A stretch of 64,000 nt of DNA. Origin: Pseudomonas sp. TH41 (lineage in GTDB: Bacteria; Pseudomonadota; Gammaproteobacteria; Pseudomonadales; Pseudomonadaceae). The position numbers and the translations under genes were made by a program. The notes under the pieces are model-generated. The model saw nothing but the letters and a program-made list of their open reading frames with translations, did not search any database and was not told where the DNA came from. Every line of letters starts with the position of its first letter. The first letter of the stretch is position 1. Positions 28,477 to 36,664 of this stretch are shown one piece after another. The stretch covers positions 640,001 to 704,000 of the forward strand of contig NZ_JAEKFH010000003.1 of assembly GCF_016650695.1 (NCBI RefSeq), in the 5' to 3' direction.

Positions 28477-30924
28477 ATGCTGTTGTTGTGGATACTGGTT
28501 CTGGTTGTCGGAATAGCCTATCTGGCCCACCGCCGCATCGCCCCACTGCCCGCGCTGGTGATCGTTGCTGTCTATGTCGTTGCGATGGGCGCCTTCAGCC
28601 GCGCACCGGGTTGGCTGCTGCTGATTTTATGGGTGCTGATCGCGGCGGTCGCAGCGCCATTGTTGCTGCCTGACCTGCGCCGCAAACTCTTCAGCGCGCC
28701 TTTGTTCAACTGGTTCCAGAAAACCCTGCCACCTATGTCGCAAACCGAGCGCGACGCCATCGAGGCGGGCACGGTGTGGTGGGACGGCGAACTGTTCAGC
28801 GGCCGCCCGGACTGGGACAAACTGCTGTCCTATCCCAAAGCGCAACTAAGCGAAGAGGAACAGGCCTTCATCGACGGCCCGACCGAAGAGCTCTGTGCCA
28901 TGGTCAGCGACTGGCAGATCGGTCAAACCATGGACCTTCCGGCCGAAGCCTGGAGCCACATCAAGGAAAACGGCTTCTTCGCCCTGATCATTCCCAAGGA
29001 GTACGGCGGCAAGGGCTTTTCTGCCTACGCCCACTCCCAGGTGGCGATGAAACTGGCGACCCGCAGTGGCGACCTCGCGTCCACCGTGATGGTGCCAAAT
29101 TCCCTCGGCCCTGCAGACCTGTTGCTGCATTACGGCACTGACGAACAACGCAACCATTACCTGCCACGACTGGCACGCGGTGACGAGATCCCGTGCTTCG
29201 CACTGACCGGCCCACTCGCTGGCTCCGACGCAGGCTCCATGCCCGACACCGGGGTGATCTGCAAAGGTGAATGGCAAGGCAAGGAAACCCTCGGCCTGCG
29301 CCTGAACTGGGAAAAGCGCTACATCACGCTGGGGCCGGTGGCCACCCTCCTCGGCCTGGCCTTCAAGGCCTACGACCCGGACCACTTGCTGGGTGACACC
29401 GAAGACCTGGGCATCAGTCTCGCGCTGATCCCGACGGACACCGCAGGCGTTGAAATCGGTCGCCGTCACCTGCCTCTGGGCGCTGCGTTCATGAACGGCC
29501 CGAACTCGGGCAAGGACGTATTCGTGCCGCTGGACTTCCTCATTGGCGGCCAGGAAATGCTCGGCAAAGGCTGGATGATGCTGATGAATTGCCTGTCGGT
29601 CGGGCGCTCGATTTCGCTGCCAGCGGTCGGCACTGGCGCGGCGAAGTTCACCAGTCTGGTGACCGGTCAATACGCGCAGATACGCGAGCAGTTCAACGTT
29701 CCGCTCTCGGCTTTCGAAGGCATTCAGGAAGCCATGGCGCGTATCGGTGGCAATGCCTGGATGATGGACGCCGCGCGAATGCTGACCGCCAGTGCCGTGG
29801 ACCTGGGCGAGAAACCGTCGGTACTGTCGGCGATTCTCAAGTACCACCTCACCGAGCGGGGTCGCGAATGCATCAGCCACGCGATGGATGTGCATGGCGG
29901 CAAGGCGATAATCATGGGGCCGAATAACTACCTGGGGCGCAACTGGAATGGCGCCCCAATCTTCATCACCGTGGAAGGCGCGAACATTCTTTCGCGTAAC
30001 CTGATGATCTTCGGCCAAGGCGCGATTCGCTGCCATCCGTTCGTGCTCAAGGAAATGGCCCTCGCAGGCCGCGAGGACAAGGATCAGGCACTCACCGAAT
30101 TCGATGGCCTGCTGCTCAAGCACATCGGTTTCGCCGTGAGTAATGCCGCCAGCACCCTGGTGCTGAACCTCGGTTTCGGACATCTGGACCATGCGCCGGG
30201 CAACAAGCTCAGCCAGGGCTACTTCCGTGCCCTCAACCGTCAGGCTGCTGCGTTCGCCATGCTCGCCGACCTGAGCATGATGCTGCTGGGCGGTGAACTG
30301 AAACGTCGCGAACGTTTGTCGGCACGCCTGGGGGATGTGCTCAGCAACCTGTACCTGGCTTCGGCGGCGCTCAAGCGTTACCACGATCTCGACTCTGCGG
30401 ATCACATGGCACCGCTGTTTACCTGGGCCATGGAAGAAAGCCTGGGTCAGTCCGAACGGGCAATGGATGAATTGCTGAGCAACTTCCCGAGCAAGGTGCT
30501 GGGTTGCCTGTTGCGGGTGATCGTGTTCCCGTTTGGTCGCCGCCACAAAGGACCGTCGGACGCACTCGGTGCCGAAGTGGCCGCAGTGATCGGCCGCGCC
30601 AAGGGCGATCCGACCCTGGAAGAGTTGCTGGGTGGTTGCTACCGTCCGCAATCGAGCGATGACGCCGTAGGCGCCCTGCAACATGCCTGCAACCTGTTGA
30701 ACGCGGCGCAGCCGTTGCAGAAAAAGCTGCATTTGGGACTCAAAAGTGGACAGGTCAAACCGGCTGCCGGGGAACATGTCATCGACGCAGCGCTTGAGGC
30801 TGGCGTGTTACAACCCAGGGAAGCGCAGACCTTGCGTGAGGCAGAGGCGGCACGACGCAAGGTGATCGATGTCGACGATTTCGACAAAGAGGCGTTGGCG
30901 CTGGCGCAAGGAAAGGTCCGCTGA
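28477..30924 (+). CDS. fadE: Acyl-CoA dehydrogenase, FadE type
   Basis: First oxidation step of fatty-acid beta-oxidation, membrane-associated. 815 aa, matching E. coli FadE in length and build: two or three N-terminal hydrophobic segments (residues 1-70), the acyl-CoA dehydrogenase fold at about 100-560, and a long C-terminal domain. FALTGPLAGSDAGSMPDTG is the substrate/FAD loop. AGGA lies 7 nt before the ATG at 28477. Confidence 0.94.
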   Translation: MLLLWILVLVVGIAYLAHRRIAPLPALVIVAVYVVAMGAFSRAPGWLLLILWVLIAAVAAPLLLPDLRRKLFSAPLFNWFQKTLPPMSQTERDAIEAGTVWWDGELFSGRPDWDKLLSYPKAQLSEEEQAFIDGPTEELCAMVSDWQIGQTMDLPAEAWSHIKENGFFALIIPKEYGGKGFSAYAHSQVAMKLATRSGDLASTVMVPNSLGPADLLLHYGTDEQRNHYLPRLARGDEIPCFALTGPLAGSDAGSMPDTGVICKGEWQGKETLGLRLNWEKRYITLGPVATLLGLAFKAYDPDHLLGDTEDLGISLALIPTDTAGVEIGRRHLPLGAAFMNGPNSGKDVFVPLDFLIGGQEMLGKGWMMLMNCLSVGRSISLPAVGTGAAKFTSLVTGQYAQIREQFNVPLSAFEGIQEAMARIGGNAWMMDAARMLTASAVDLGEKPSVLSAILKYHLTERGRECISHAMDVHGGKAIIMGPNNYLGRNWNGAPIFITVEGANILSRNLMIFGQGAIRCHPFVLKEMALAGREDKDQALTEFDGLLLKHIGFAVSNAASTLVLNLGFGHLDHAPGNKLSQGYFRALNRQAAAFAMLADLSMMLLGGELKRRERLSARLGDVLSNLYLASAALKRYHDLDSADHMAPLFTWAMEESLGQSERAMDELLSNFPSKVLGCLLRVIVFPFGRRHKGPSDALGAEVAAVIGRAKGDPTLEELLGGCYRPQSSDDAVGALQHACNLLNAAQPLQKKLHLGLKSGQVKPAAGEHVIDAALEAGVLQPREAQTLREAEAARRKVIDVDDFDKEALALAQGKVR

Positions 30925-30940
30925 TCCTCTCTACCATGTA

Positions 30941-30979
30941 AAAACGGGCGCAGGAGCTTTATACTCCTGCGCCCGTTTT
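30941..30979 (+). terminator. Terminator after fadE
   Basis: AAAACGGGCGCAGGAG and CTCCTGCGCCCGTTTT form a perfect 16-bp stem with a 7-nt loop. It lies 20 nt before the next gene on the same strand, so it separates the two transcripts or attenuates the second. Confidence 0.85.
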
Positions 30980-30998
30980 GCTCTTGAGGACTTATCTC

Positions 30999-31406
30999 GT
31001 GTCCAACATCGTTGCCGATCATCTTGTTTTGCTCGACCACCTGCGCAGCATCCTGGTCGCCGTAGGTGAGGCCGATCAGGTTCCCGAAGAAAGCCATGCC
31101 TTGTTCCTGGAGCGCTTCGACGAGCTGCGTGCATTGCTGCCGGTCGACCCGATCGAAAGCCAATACCTGGGCCAGGACATTCTGTGCCAGGTGATCACCC
31201 GCTATCCACAAATCGCACACTTGGTCCCGCGCGACCTGCTGTGGTACTTCGCCGGCGACTGCCTGCATTACATGCCCGATGATGAAATCGCCCTGTACCA
31301 GGCGCTGGAAGAACGTCGCTTCGAAGCCGAACAGAATGACGAACCGTTCGACTGGAATCAGGAAAAACAGCTGCTGGCGATGTCGAACGACGACAGCAAG
31401 CACTGA
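30999..31406 (+). CDS. Conserved small protein (PA2817-like)
   Basis: 135-aa mostly helical acidic protein without recognised domain. It resembles a Pseudomonas family I recall as PA2817-like that follows a fadE homologue; this is from memory. The start is a GTG at 30999 (VSNIVADHL) with GAGGA 8 nt upstream. The ATG 21 nt further upstream overlaps the terminator stem and is unlikely. Function unknown. Confidence 0.75.
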   Translation: MSNIVADHLVLLDHLRSILVAVGEADQVPEESHALFLERFDELRALLPVDPIESQYLGQDILCQVITRYPQIAHLVPRDLLWYFAGDCLHYMPDDEIALYQALEERRFEAEQNDEPFDWNQEKQLLAMSNDDSKH

Positions 31407-31423
31407 TCGGCGACCAGACATAC

Positions 31424-31459
31424 AAAAGGCCCGCATGGTTGAACATGCGGGCCTTTTTT
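31424..31459 (+). terminator. Terminator after the PA2817-like gene
   Basis: AAAAGGCCCGCATG and CATGCGGGCCTTTTTT stem with loop GTTGAA. Confidence 0.92.
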
Positions 31460-31468
31460 GTCTCGCAG

Positions 31469-31553
31469 ATCAAAAGATCGCAGCCTTCGGCAGCTCCTAC
31501 ATTGGGAATCGCGTTCACCCTGTAGGAGCTGCCGAAGGCTGCGATCTTTTGAT
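31469..31553. repeat. REP inverted repeat, family A variant
   Basis: 33-nt arms at 31469-31501 and 31521-31553 with core GCAGCCTTCGGCAGCTCC (TTCGG instead of TGCGG), between convergent genes. Confidence 0.9.
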
Positions 31554-31559
31554 TTTTGC

Positions 31560-32558
31560 TTAGAGCAACCCATCACTCTCGGGTAACTCATACTCCGCCG
31601 CGACCTTGCCCAATGCACTCGGCTTGCCCGGTTTACTCAAGGTCGGCTCCTTCTCCAGGCATTCCACCAGATAATCGATAAACACCCGCAACTTCGGCGG
31701 CAGGTATCGGGTCGGCGAATGCAGCAACCAGGCGCCGCCGTGGTAGGACGCCAGGAAGGTCCAGTCCGGCAGCACCTGCACGATCAAGCCCTGCTCCAGC
31801 GCATAACGCGCGGTGAAATACGGCAGGCTGCCGATGCCGATGTGTTGCAACACCGCGCCCAATCGGACGCCGGTGTGATTGGCGGCATAACGCCCGCGCA
31901 CACCGACCGTCACGGCTTTGGTGCCTTTCTTGAATTTCCAGCGCGCATCGCTCGGGGTTTCGCCCAGGTAAATACAACTGTGATTGAGCAAATCATGGGG
32001 ATGGGTCGGCGTGCCGTGTTCGGCCAGGTACTGCGGCGTGGCACAGAGCATATGGTCGATGGTCAGCAGTTGCCGCCCTACCAGCCCGGCGGGTGGCCGA
32101 TCAGTAATGCGAATCGCCAGGTCGACATTGTCGTCAATCAAATCCACCTGACGATCTTCGAGCATCAACTCCACATCCACCTTGGGATAACGCCGAAGAA
32201 ATTCGGGCATATGCGGGTGTATCACAAAGCGCCCCACCGCCTTCGGCACGCTCACGCGTATCAGCCCTTCCGCTTCCTGGGTGAACTGGCCGCTGATTTC
32301 CATCACCGATTTGGCCGCGCTGACCATTTCCTGGCAACGCTTGAACACTTCTTCGCCACCGTCGCTCAAGCGCAGTTTGCGCGTCGTTCGTTGCAGCAGA
32401 CGGGTGGCGAGCGCCTTCTCCAGACGGGATATGCTGCGACTGACCGCCGAGGGGGAAGCGCCGAGCTGGCGCGCAGCCTCGGAGAAACTGCCGGTCTCGA
32501 CAACCTTGACGAAAATCGCCATTTCACCGAGCAATGGCAGTGGAAGATTTATGCTCAC
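31560..32558 (-). CDS. LysR-family transcriptional regulator
   Basis: 332 aa with an N-terminal winged helix-turn-helix (EAARQLGASPSAVSRSISRLE, about residues 23-43) and a LysR substrate-binding domain. It is divergent from the AlaX-oxygenase-LysE unit with 91 nt between, the classic LysR arrangement, so it most likely controls that unit. The C-terminal tail after about residue 300 is longer than in many members. Inducer unknown. Confidence 0.92.
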   Translation of the reverse strand: MSINLPLPLLGEMAIFVKVVETGSFSEAARQLGASPSAVSRSISRLEKALATRLLQRTTRKLRLSDGGEEVFKRCQEMVSAAKSVMEISGQFTQEAEGLIRVSVPKAVGRFVIHPHMPEFLRRYPKVDVELMLEDRQVDLIDDNVDLAIRITDRPPAGLVGRQLLTIDHMLCATPQYLAEHGTPTHPHDLLNHSCIYLGETPSDARWKFKKGTKAVTVGVRGRYAANHTGVRLGAVLQHIGIGSLPYFTARYALEQGLIVQVLPDWTFLASYHGGAWLLHSPTRYLPPKLRVFIDYLVECLEKEPTLSKPGKPSALGKVAAEYELPESDGLL

Positions 32559-32649
32559 AGCGCAACAGTCCTTTGAGGTTTGAACGGATTATCACGCAAT
32601 TCCACCCTTCATATAATAAAAAACAGACATTCTGATAAGGGCATGGAAT

Positions 32650-33276
32650 ATGACGCTTCGCCTCTTTTTCCATAGTGATGACCTCAAGGCCAACGTGGAA
32701 GTCCTGGAGTGTTCGCCCCATGAGAACGAGTTTGCCGTGGTGCTGCGCGCCACGTTGTTCCATCCCCAGGGCGGCGGGCAACCCTGCGATACCGGCTGGA
32801 TCGGCGAAAGCCAGGTGCTGCGCGTGGTACAGGACCCGGACCGGATCATCCATTTCGTCGATCATCCGGTGAAGCTCGGCATGAGCCAGATTCGGGTCGA
32901 TGAACAACGTCGCCAGTTCAATAGCCGCATGCATTCTGCCGGCCACCTGATCGGCCATTTTGTCCAGGCCTTGGGCTGGATGCCGATCAAGGCTCATCAC
33001 TGGCCGGGCGAAGGCCGGGTGCAGTTCAAACCGACGGATAGCGCACAAGAGGTTGATGGCGCGATCCTCCAGCACGGTATCGCGCAGTGGATCGCCGAGG
33101 ACTTGCCGCGCCTGACGTCGTTGCGCGAAGGCGCCCGGGAAATTGGTTTCGGTGAACTGCCCGCCTATGGCTGCGGCGGCACCCATGCCCGTAGCCTGAA
33201 GGATTTGGGCACGGTCACCATCGCGTCGCTTTCACAGAAGAAAGGAACGCTGTCAGTCCACTACAGCATGGACTGA
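32650..33276 (+). CDS. Alanyl-tRNA editing-domain protein (AlaX-like)
   Basis: 208-aa stand-alone relative of the AlaRS editing domain, which hydrolyses mis-acylated tRNA in trans. The zinc ligands are present: HSAGHLIGH (two His) and CGGTH (Cys and His) in the C-terminal part. FHPQGGGQPCDTG matches the family loop. It is first in a three-gene unit with an oxygenase and an exporter, which is unusual for a quality-control factor and suggests it protects against a particular amino acid. Confidence 0.88.
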   Translation: MTLRLFFHSDDLKANVEVLECSPHENEFAVVLRATLFHPQGGGQPCDTGWIGESQVLRVVQDPDRIIHFVDHPVKLGMSQIRVDEQRRQFNSRMHSAGHLIGHFVQALGWMPIKAHHWPGEGRVQFKPTDSAQEVDGAILQHGIAQWIAEDLPRLTSLREGAREIGFGELPAYGCGGTHARSLKDLGTVTIASLSQKKGTLSVHYSMD

Positions 33277-33358
33277 ACAGTTGGGCGATGTCATCGCCTG
33301 ACGCCGGGGAGCGCGCACTCGCGGGCTCCGTTGACTCTCTGATAGATGGACCTAAGAC

Positions 33359-34129
33359 ATGATGCTTGACGTCGAGCGTCTCGATGAGACGTGCATAAAA
33401 AAACTGGCCAACGAAGAAGTCCTCGCCATCCGCGTCAAAGGCTTTCTGCCCCGGTCGCTGGCGATTCAGATCGGCGACAAGATCCTCGCCCCAGGCTTCG
33501 AGGGTTACATCAACGCGCCGAGTATCGGTCGCATCGGCATGGCGTTTTATGAAGCGGAAAACCAGCCGCTGCTGATCGAAGATTACTTCGAGCGTGCCAC
33601 CCGCAACATCGCGGAATTGCGCAACCGCTGCGCACCCTACGCGTCCCCGGTCGACACCCTGCGCTGCCTGCTCGACGAATCCTGGCCGGCGGGTGCGCAC
33701 CTGGAAAATCTCTACGGTCGCAAGATGTACGTCGGGCTTTCACGGGTAGTGAAACCCGGTGTGTGTTTTCTGGCCCATCACGACATTTTCGCCAAGGATG
33801 CCCCGGACAGTTTACAGGCGCGAAGTCTGGAGTCGCAGTTCGCCTGCAATGTTTACCTGAACATGCCGATCGAGGGCGGCGCGCTGCAGATGTGGGACGA
33901 CGATATTTCCCCGGAGCAGTTCGATGACATGCGCGGCGACAGTTACGGCATCGATCCGTCCGTGCTCGGCCCGCCGACCCTGGAGATTCGTCCAGATCCG
34001 GGGGATTTCATCATGTTCAATTCACGCCGCATGCACTCGGTGACACCGGGCGTGGCCGATCCGCGCTTGAGCCTTTCATTCTTTGTCGGCTATCGCGGCA
34101 ATGCTTCACCCCTTACCTTCTGGAGTTGA
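33359..34129 (+). CDS. 2-oxoglutarate/Fe(II)-dependent oxygenase
   Basis: 256 aa. The iron ligands are visible as H140-x-D142 (LAHHDIF) and H226 (RRMHSVTPG), and R236 probably binds the 2-oxoglutarate carboxylate. HxD rather than HxG predicts hydroxylation, not halogenation. Its substrate is unknown; the neighbouring LysE-type exporter and AlaX-like protein suggest an amino acid. Two ATGs are possible (33359 and 33362). Its stop is one base before the next start. Confidence 0.83.
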   Translation: MMLDVERLDETCIKKLANEEVLAIRVKGFLPRSLAIQIGDKILAPGFEGYINAPSIGRIGMAFYEAENQPLLIEDYFERATRNIAELRNRCAPYASPVDTLRCLLDESWPAGAHLENLYGRKMYVGLSRVVKPGVCFLAHHDIFAKDAPDSLQARSLESQFACNVYLNMPIEGGALQMWDDDISPEQFDDMRGDSYGIDPSVLGPPTLEIRPDPGDFIMFNSRRMHSVTPGVADPRLSLSFFVGYRGNASPLTFWS

Positions 34130-34130
34130 A

Positions 34131-34772
34131 ATGCAGCTTTCGAATTACCTGGGCGAGTTCCTGGCGCTGGCAACTATCCACTTTCTGGCCGTCGTCGCAC
34201 CCGGACCGGACTTTGCGGTCACCATCCGCCAGAGCGTGCGTTTCGGTCGATGGGTGGGCATCTGTACGGCACTGGGCATCGGTGCGGGCATTTCCGTGCA
34301 TGTGCTTTACACCCTGTTCGGCGTCGGCGCATTGATGCACACCACGCCTTGGCTGTTGACCGTGGCCAAGGTCGTGGGCGGCGCCTACATTCTGTACCTC
34401 GGCATCAGCCTGTTGCGCAGCCAACCCAAATCTGTGCTGGAAGGTGAAAAAGATGCAGACGAACCGATGGTCGAGCAAACACTGCTAAAAGCGTTTACCA
34501 CCGGGTTTCTGACCAATGCCACCAACCCCAAGGCGACACTGTTTTTCCTGGCGATCTTCACCACGATCATCAGCGCCACGACACCGCTCAAGATTCAGGC
34601 GCTATACGGAGTCTGGATGTGCTTCGTGAACGCACTGTGGTTTGTCATCGTTGCGCTGTTCTTTTCAAGCAGCAGGGTGCGGTTGCTGTTCATGCGCCTG
34701 GGGCACTGGTTCGAGCGGAGCATGGGGGTGATCCTGATCCTGTTTGCGGGGCGGTTGATTTTGTCGATGTAA
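34131..34772 (+). CDS. LysE/RhtB-family amino acid exporter
   Basis: 213 aa with about six membrane helices and the family signature VAPGPDFAVTIRQS near residue 23. Family members export amino acids or homoserine lactones. ATG 34131 has TGGAG 6 nt upstream and lies one base after the oxygenase stop, indicating translational coupling. It is the third gene of the unit and would remove the product of the oxygenase. Confidence 0.9.
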   Translation: MQLSNYLGEFLALATIHFLAVVAPGPDFAVTIRQSVRFGRWVGICTALGIGAGISVHVLYTLFGVGALMHTTPWLLTVAKVVGGAYILYLGISLLRSQPKSVLEGEKDADEPMVEQTLLKAFTTGFLTNATNPKATLFFLAIFTTIISATTPLKIQALYGVWMCFVNALWFVIVALFFSSSRVRLLFMRLGHWFERSMGVILILFAGRLILSM

Positions 34773-34787
34773 TAACCCTGGCCATGC

Positions 34788-34822
34788 AAAAGGCCCGCTC
34801 AGTCAGAATGGCGGGCCTTTTT
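34788..34822 (+). terminator. Terminator after the LysE-type gene
   Basis: AAAAGGCCCGC and GCGGGCCTTTTT stem enclosing TCAGTCAGAATG. A degraded look-alike occurs at 36187-36214. Confidence 0.88.
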
Positions 34823-34876
34823 GTCGCATGAGATCTGAATGATCTACGGCGCAGCTAACGCTGCGCAGACAATCTT

Positions 34877-35857
34877 CTAATTCCGCAATTCTGGATTATT
34901 GTGGTCAGCGTTAAACCTAACAGCCCCTGATAAATTATTAAATAATTCGAGGCGACTACCCTGAACATCCCCTCTTCCAGCTTCAATCGCCTTTACAATT
35001 TCTTCGGCCGTAAAATCTGTAGAGGACTGGTAATAAGCGTGTCCATTTCTACCACTAACAATGACCTCATCCAGACTCAACACCAACTCCTCAAACTTTT
35101 CCGGAACTGTTAGACTCTGATAGGCGTCCTCATGATACGCCGCAAGCGTTCTCCACGCCCCACTTGGCGGCACATCTCCCAACTTTATATTTCTTAATGC
35201 TGACTCGTACCTCGAGAGCATCCCGACATTACTGGTAGCCTTATCAACAGCAAGAATTGTTAGCGAAACATGGTAATTATTTTCCTTGCACGCCACTGCT
35301 AGGTTTAGCATTCCGTCACTCGTACTATTTATAGACTCCTGTATTACCATATTCAGTCTTTTCTCAAATCCGTGAGCTCTTAAACCCTCAACCAAATAAC
35401 GTGCTGGCTCCTTGCAGCCTGGTACGGTTCCTGGATAACCTTTTGATGCTTCTTCAGTATAGCCAGGTACAAACTGTTTTAGTTCATCATAATCGATAAC
35501 CAGACAATCCCCATCAAGCTTGGCCGAAATGTTATTCGTGACGGTTGATTTTCCCGCCCCCATTTGACCGGTTATTATGTATACCACCGGTTCTTCCTTT
35601 GGATTTGCATTGCCTGCAAGTTTTTCGATGGCGTTAGCCAACAGCTGTTTCTTTCCTTCATCACTCAGCGGTTCAACTTTCCTGGGATCCGCCGAAACAG
35701 GTACTTGTCGAAGCTCGTGAAAGCTATTACTTCGATTCAATACAGACACAACCTTCTCGGGTAAATTACCCTCACGCTGTTCTTGTCCCGAAATAGCCCT
35801 AGTTAACGGTGCGCTTATCGCATCGAGGGAAACACCCATAGCTTTCGTCTCTTGCAT
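34877..35857 (-). CDS. Zeta-toxin-like kinase protein, orphan
   Basis: 326 aa. Residues about 90-260 form a zeta-toxin-type P-loop kinase: Walker A GQMGAGKS (97-104) followed by a VIDYDELKQFVPGY segment equivalent to the Asp/Glu substrate loop. The first 80 or so residues are a polar leader of unknown role. Zeta toxins phosphorylate UDP-N-acetyl sugars; related folds occur in effectors. No epsilon antitoxin is adjacent. The gene is clearly AT-richer than its neighbours and uses codons rare nearby, which points to acquisition. A second start at 35839 is possible. Confidence 0.75.
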   Translation of the reverse strand: MQETKAMGVSLDAISAPLTRAISGQEQREGNLPEKVVSVLNRSNSFHELRQVPVSADPRKVEPLSDEGKKQLLANAIEKLAGNANPKEEPVVYIITGQMGAGKSTVTNNISAKLDGDCLVIDYDELKQFVPGYTEEASKGYPGTVPGCKEPARYLVEGLRAHGFEKRLNMVIQESINSTSDGMLNLAVACKENNYHVSLTILAVDKATSNVGMLSRYESALRNIKLGDVPPSGAWRTLAAYHEDAYQSLTVPEKFEELVLSLDEVIVSGRNGHAYYQSSTDFTAEEIVKAIEAGRGDVQGSRLELFNNLSGAVRFNADHNNPELRN

Positions 35858-36186
35858 AACTGCTAATTGAACTTATATTTATCAACAGCATTAAAACCGC
35901 GTCAAGCAATCTAAACAGCCAACATAAGTCATTAAGTTTCTGAAATATCACGTATCAAACTTATGTAAAATTTCAACTTTTAAGCCACATATGAATGGAA
36001 TTCAATTAATAATCATCAAGCTTATTCATTTGACTGCTGATCTAGATCTCTCCACACCGGCCATTCTATGTAGCAAAAGCCTGGACTTGATAACGAGCAG
36101 GCCTTGTTCAAAGACCCCTAGATTGCTACCAACGAAGAAAAGCGTCGCAAGCGGCCGCTACGAGCGTTAACGGAACACAAAGAATC

Positions 36187-36214
36187 TCGCTCAGTCGGAC
36201 TGGCGGCCTTTTTT
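36187..36214 (+). terminator. Degenerate terminator-like sequence
   Basis: CGCTCAGTCGGACTGGCGGCC followed by TTTTTTT resembles the terminator at 34788-34822 with small changes that weaken the stem. No gene ends just upstream of it on this strand. Confidence 0.45.
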
Positions 36215-36243
36215 TACGGCAGGAAGCCAAATCCTGCGCACAC

Positions 36244-36440
36244 AAAAACGCCGCTCAATGAGCGTAATACCGTTCAGTTAAGGAAATTGTAGGAGCGAGC
36301 TTGCTCGCGATGGACTCAAGAGCGCCGCGTTTAGCCAGTAAACACGCGTTATCGTTAACAACCATCGCGAGCAAGCTCGCTCCTACAGTGGACCCCATTC
36401 ACTTAACTGAACGGTATTACGCTCAATGAGCGGCGTTTTT
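36244..36440. repeat. Nested inverted repeat: 39-bp perfect outer arms around a family-B REP
   Basis: Outer arms 36244-36282 and 36402-36440 are exact reverse complements (39 nt). Each contains the self-complementary piece CGCTCAATGAGCG, which with its flank makes a terminator-like hairpin. Inner arms 36288-36313 and 36362-36387 are a family-B REP. The whole is about 197 bp. Confidence 0.9.
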
Positions 36441-36447
36441 GTTAAAT

Positions 36448-36612
36448 ATGGAGCGGGAAACGAGACTCGCATCTGGCGTCCTACCCATTGAAATCCAAGG
36501 GGTTTCTTTTATTCCTGAAGCAGGAATGGACTCAATTCCGGACGTGTTTTCAGTGTGCATCAAGAGCAAAGATGGAGTGATTCCAGGCAACGCTATTGGG
36601 TTCTGCTCATAA
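36448..36612 (+). CDS. Possible small or remnant reading frame (54 aa)
   Basis: An open frame starts at ATG inside the tRNA-Gly-like piece (MERETRLASG), continues for 54 codons and stops at TAA. No similarity recognised and no ribosome site. The first ten codons are only the tRNA fragment read as protein, so the rest may be the tail of a disrupted gene. Weak call. Confidence 0.2.
   Translation: MERETRLASGVLPIEIQGVSFIPEAGMDSIPDVFSVCIKSKDGVIPGNAIGFCS
36449..36469 (-). other. Attachment-site-like copy of the tRNA-Gly 3' end
   Basis: 21 nt identical, in the same orientation, to the 3' terminus (including CCA) of both tRNA-Gly genes at 48048-48068 and 48308-48328. It begins at the TGG that encodes CCA on the minus strand and ends within the T-loop. 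Beyond it the sequence diverges. Confidence 0.75.
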
Positions 36613-36664
36613 CCAATTGGAGAATGTCATTAATTTGATGGCATCCATTACGCAGGTTCGCGAA

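Larger units (their letters stand above)
35858..36447. other. AT-rich intergenic stretch without a credible gene
   Basis: From 35858 to about 36080 the sequence is AT-rich like the zeta-toxin gene and shows no coding signal. From 36180 it returns to the local composition and holds a degraded terminator-like piece and a nested inverted repeat (36244-36440). It appears to be insertion debris. Confidence 0.6.

Noticed and set aside
28846..30777. Long open frame antisense to fadE
   Set aside because: No recognisable motifs and full overlap with fadE.
33359..34129. Radical halogenase assignment for the oxygenase
   Set aside because: The iron site is HxD, with the Asp ligand kept; halogenases of this class have Gly or Ala there.
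34773..36664. Antitoxin gene for the zeta-like toxin
   Set aside because: No frame on either strand next to the toxin looks like an epsilon-type protein; AT-rich flanks are full of stops.
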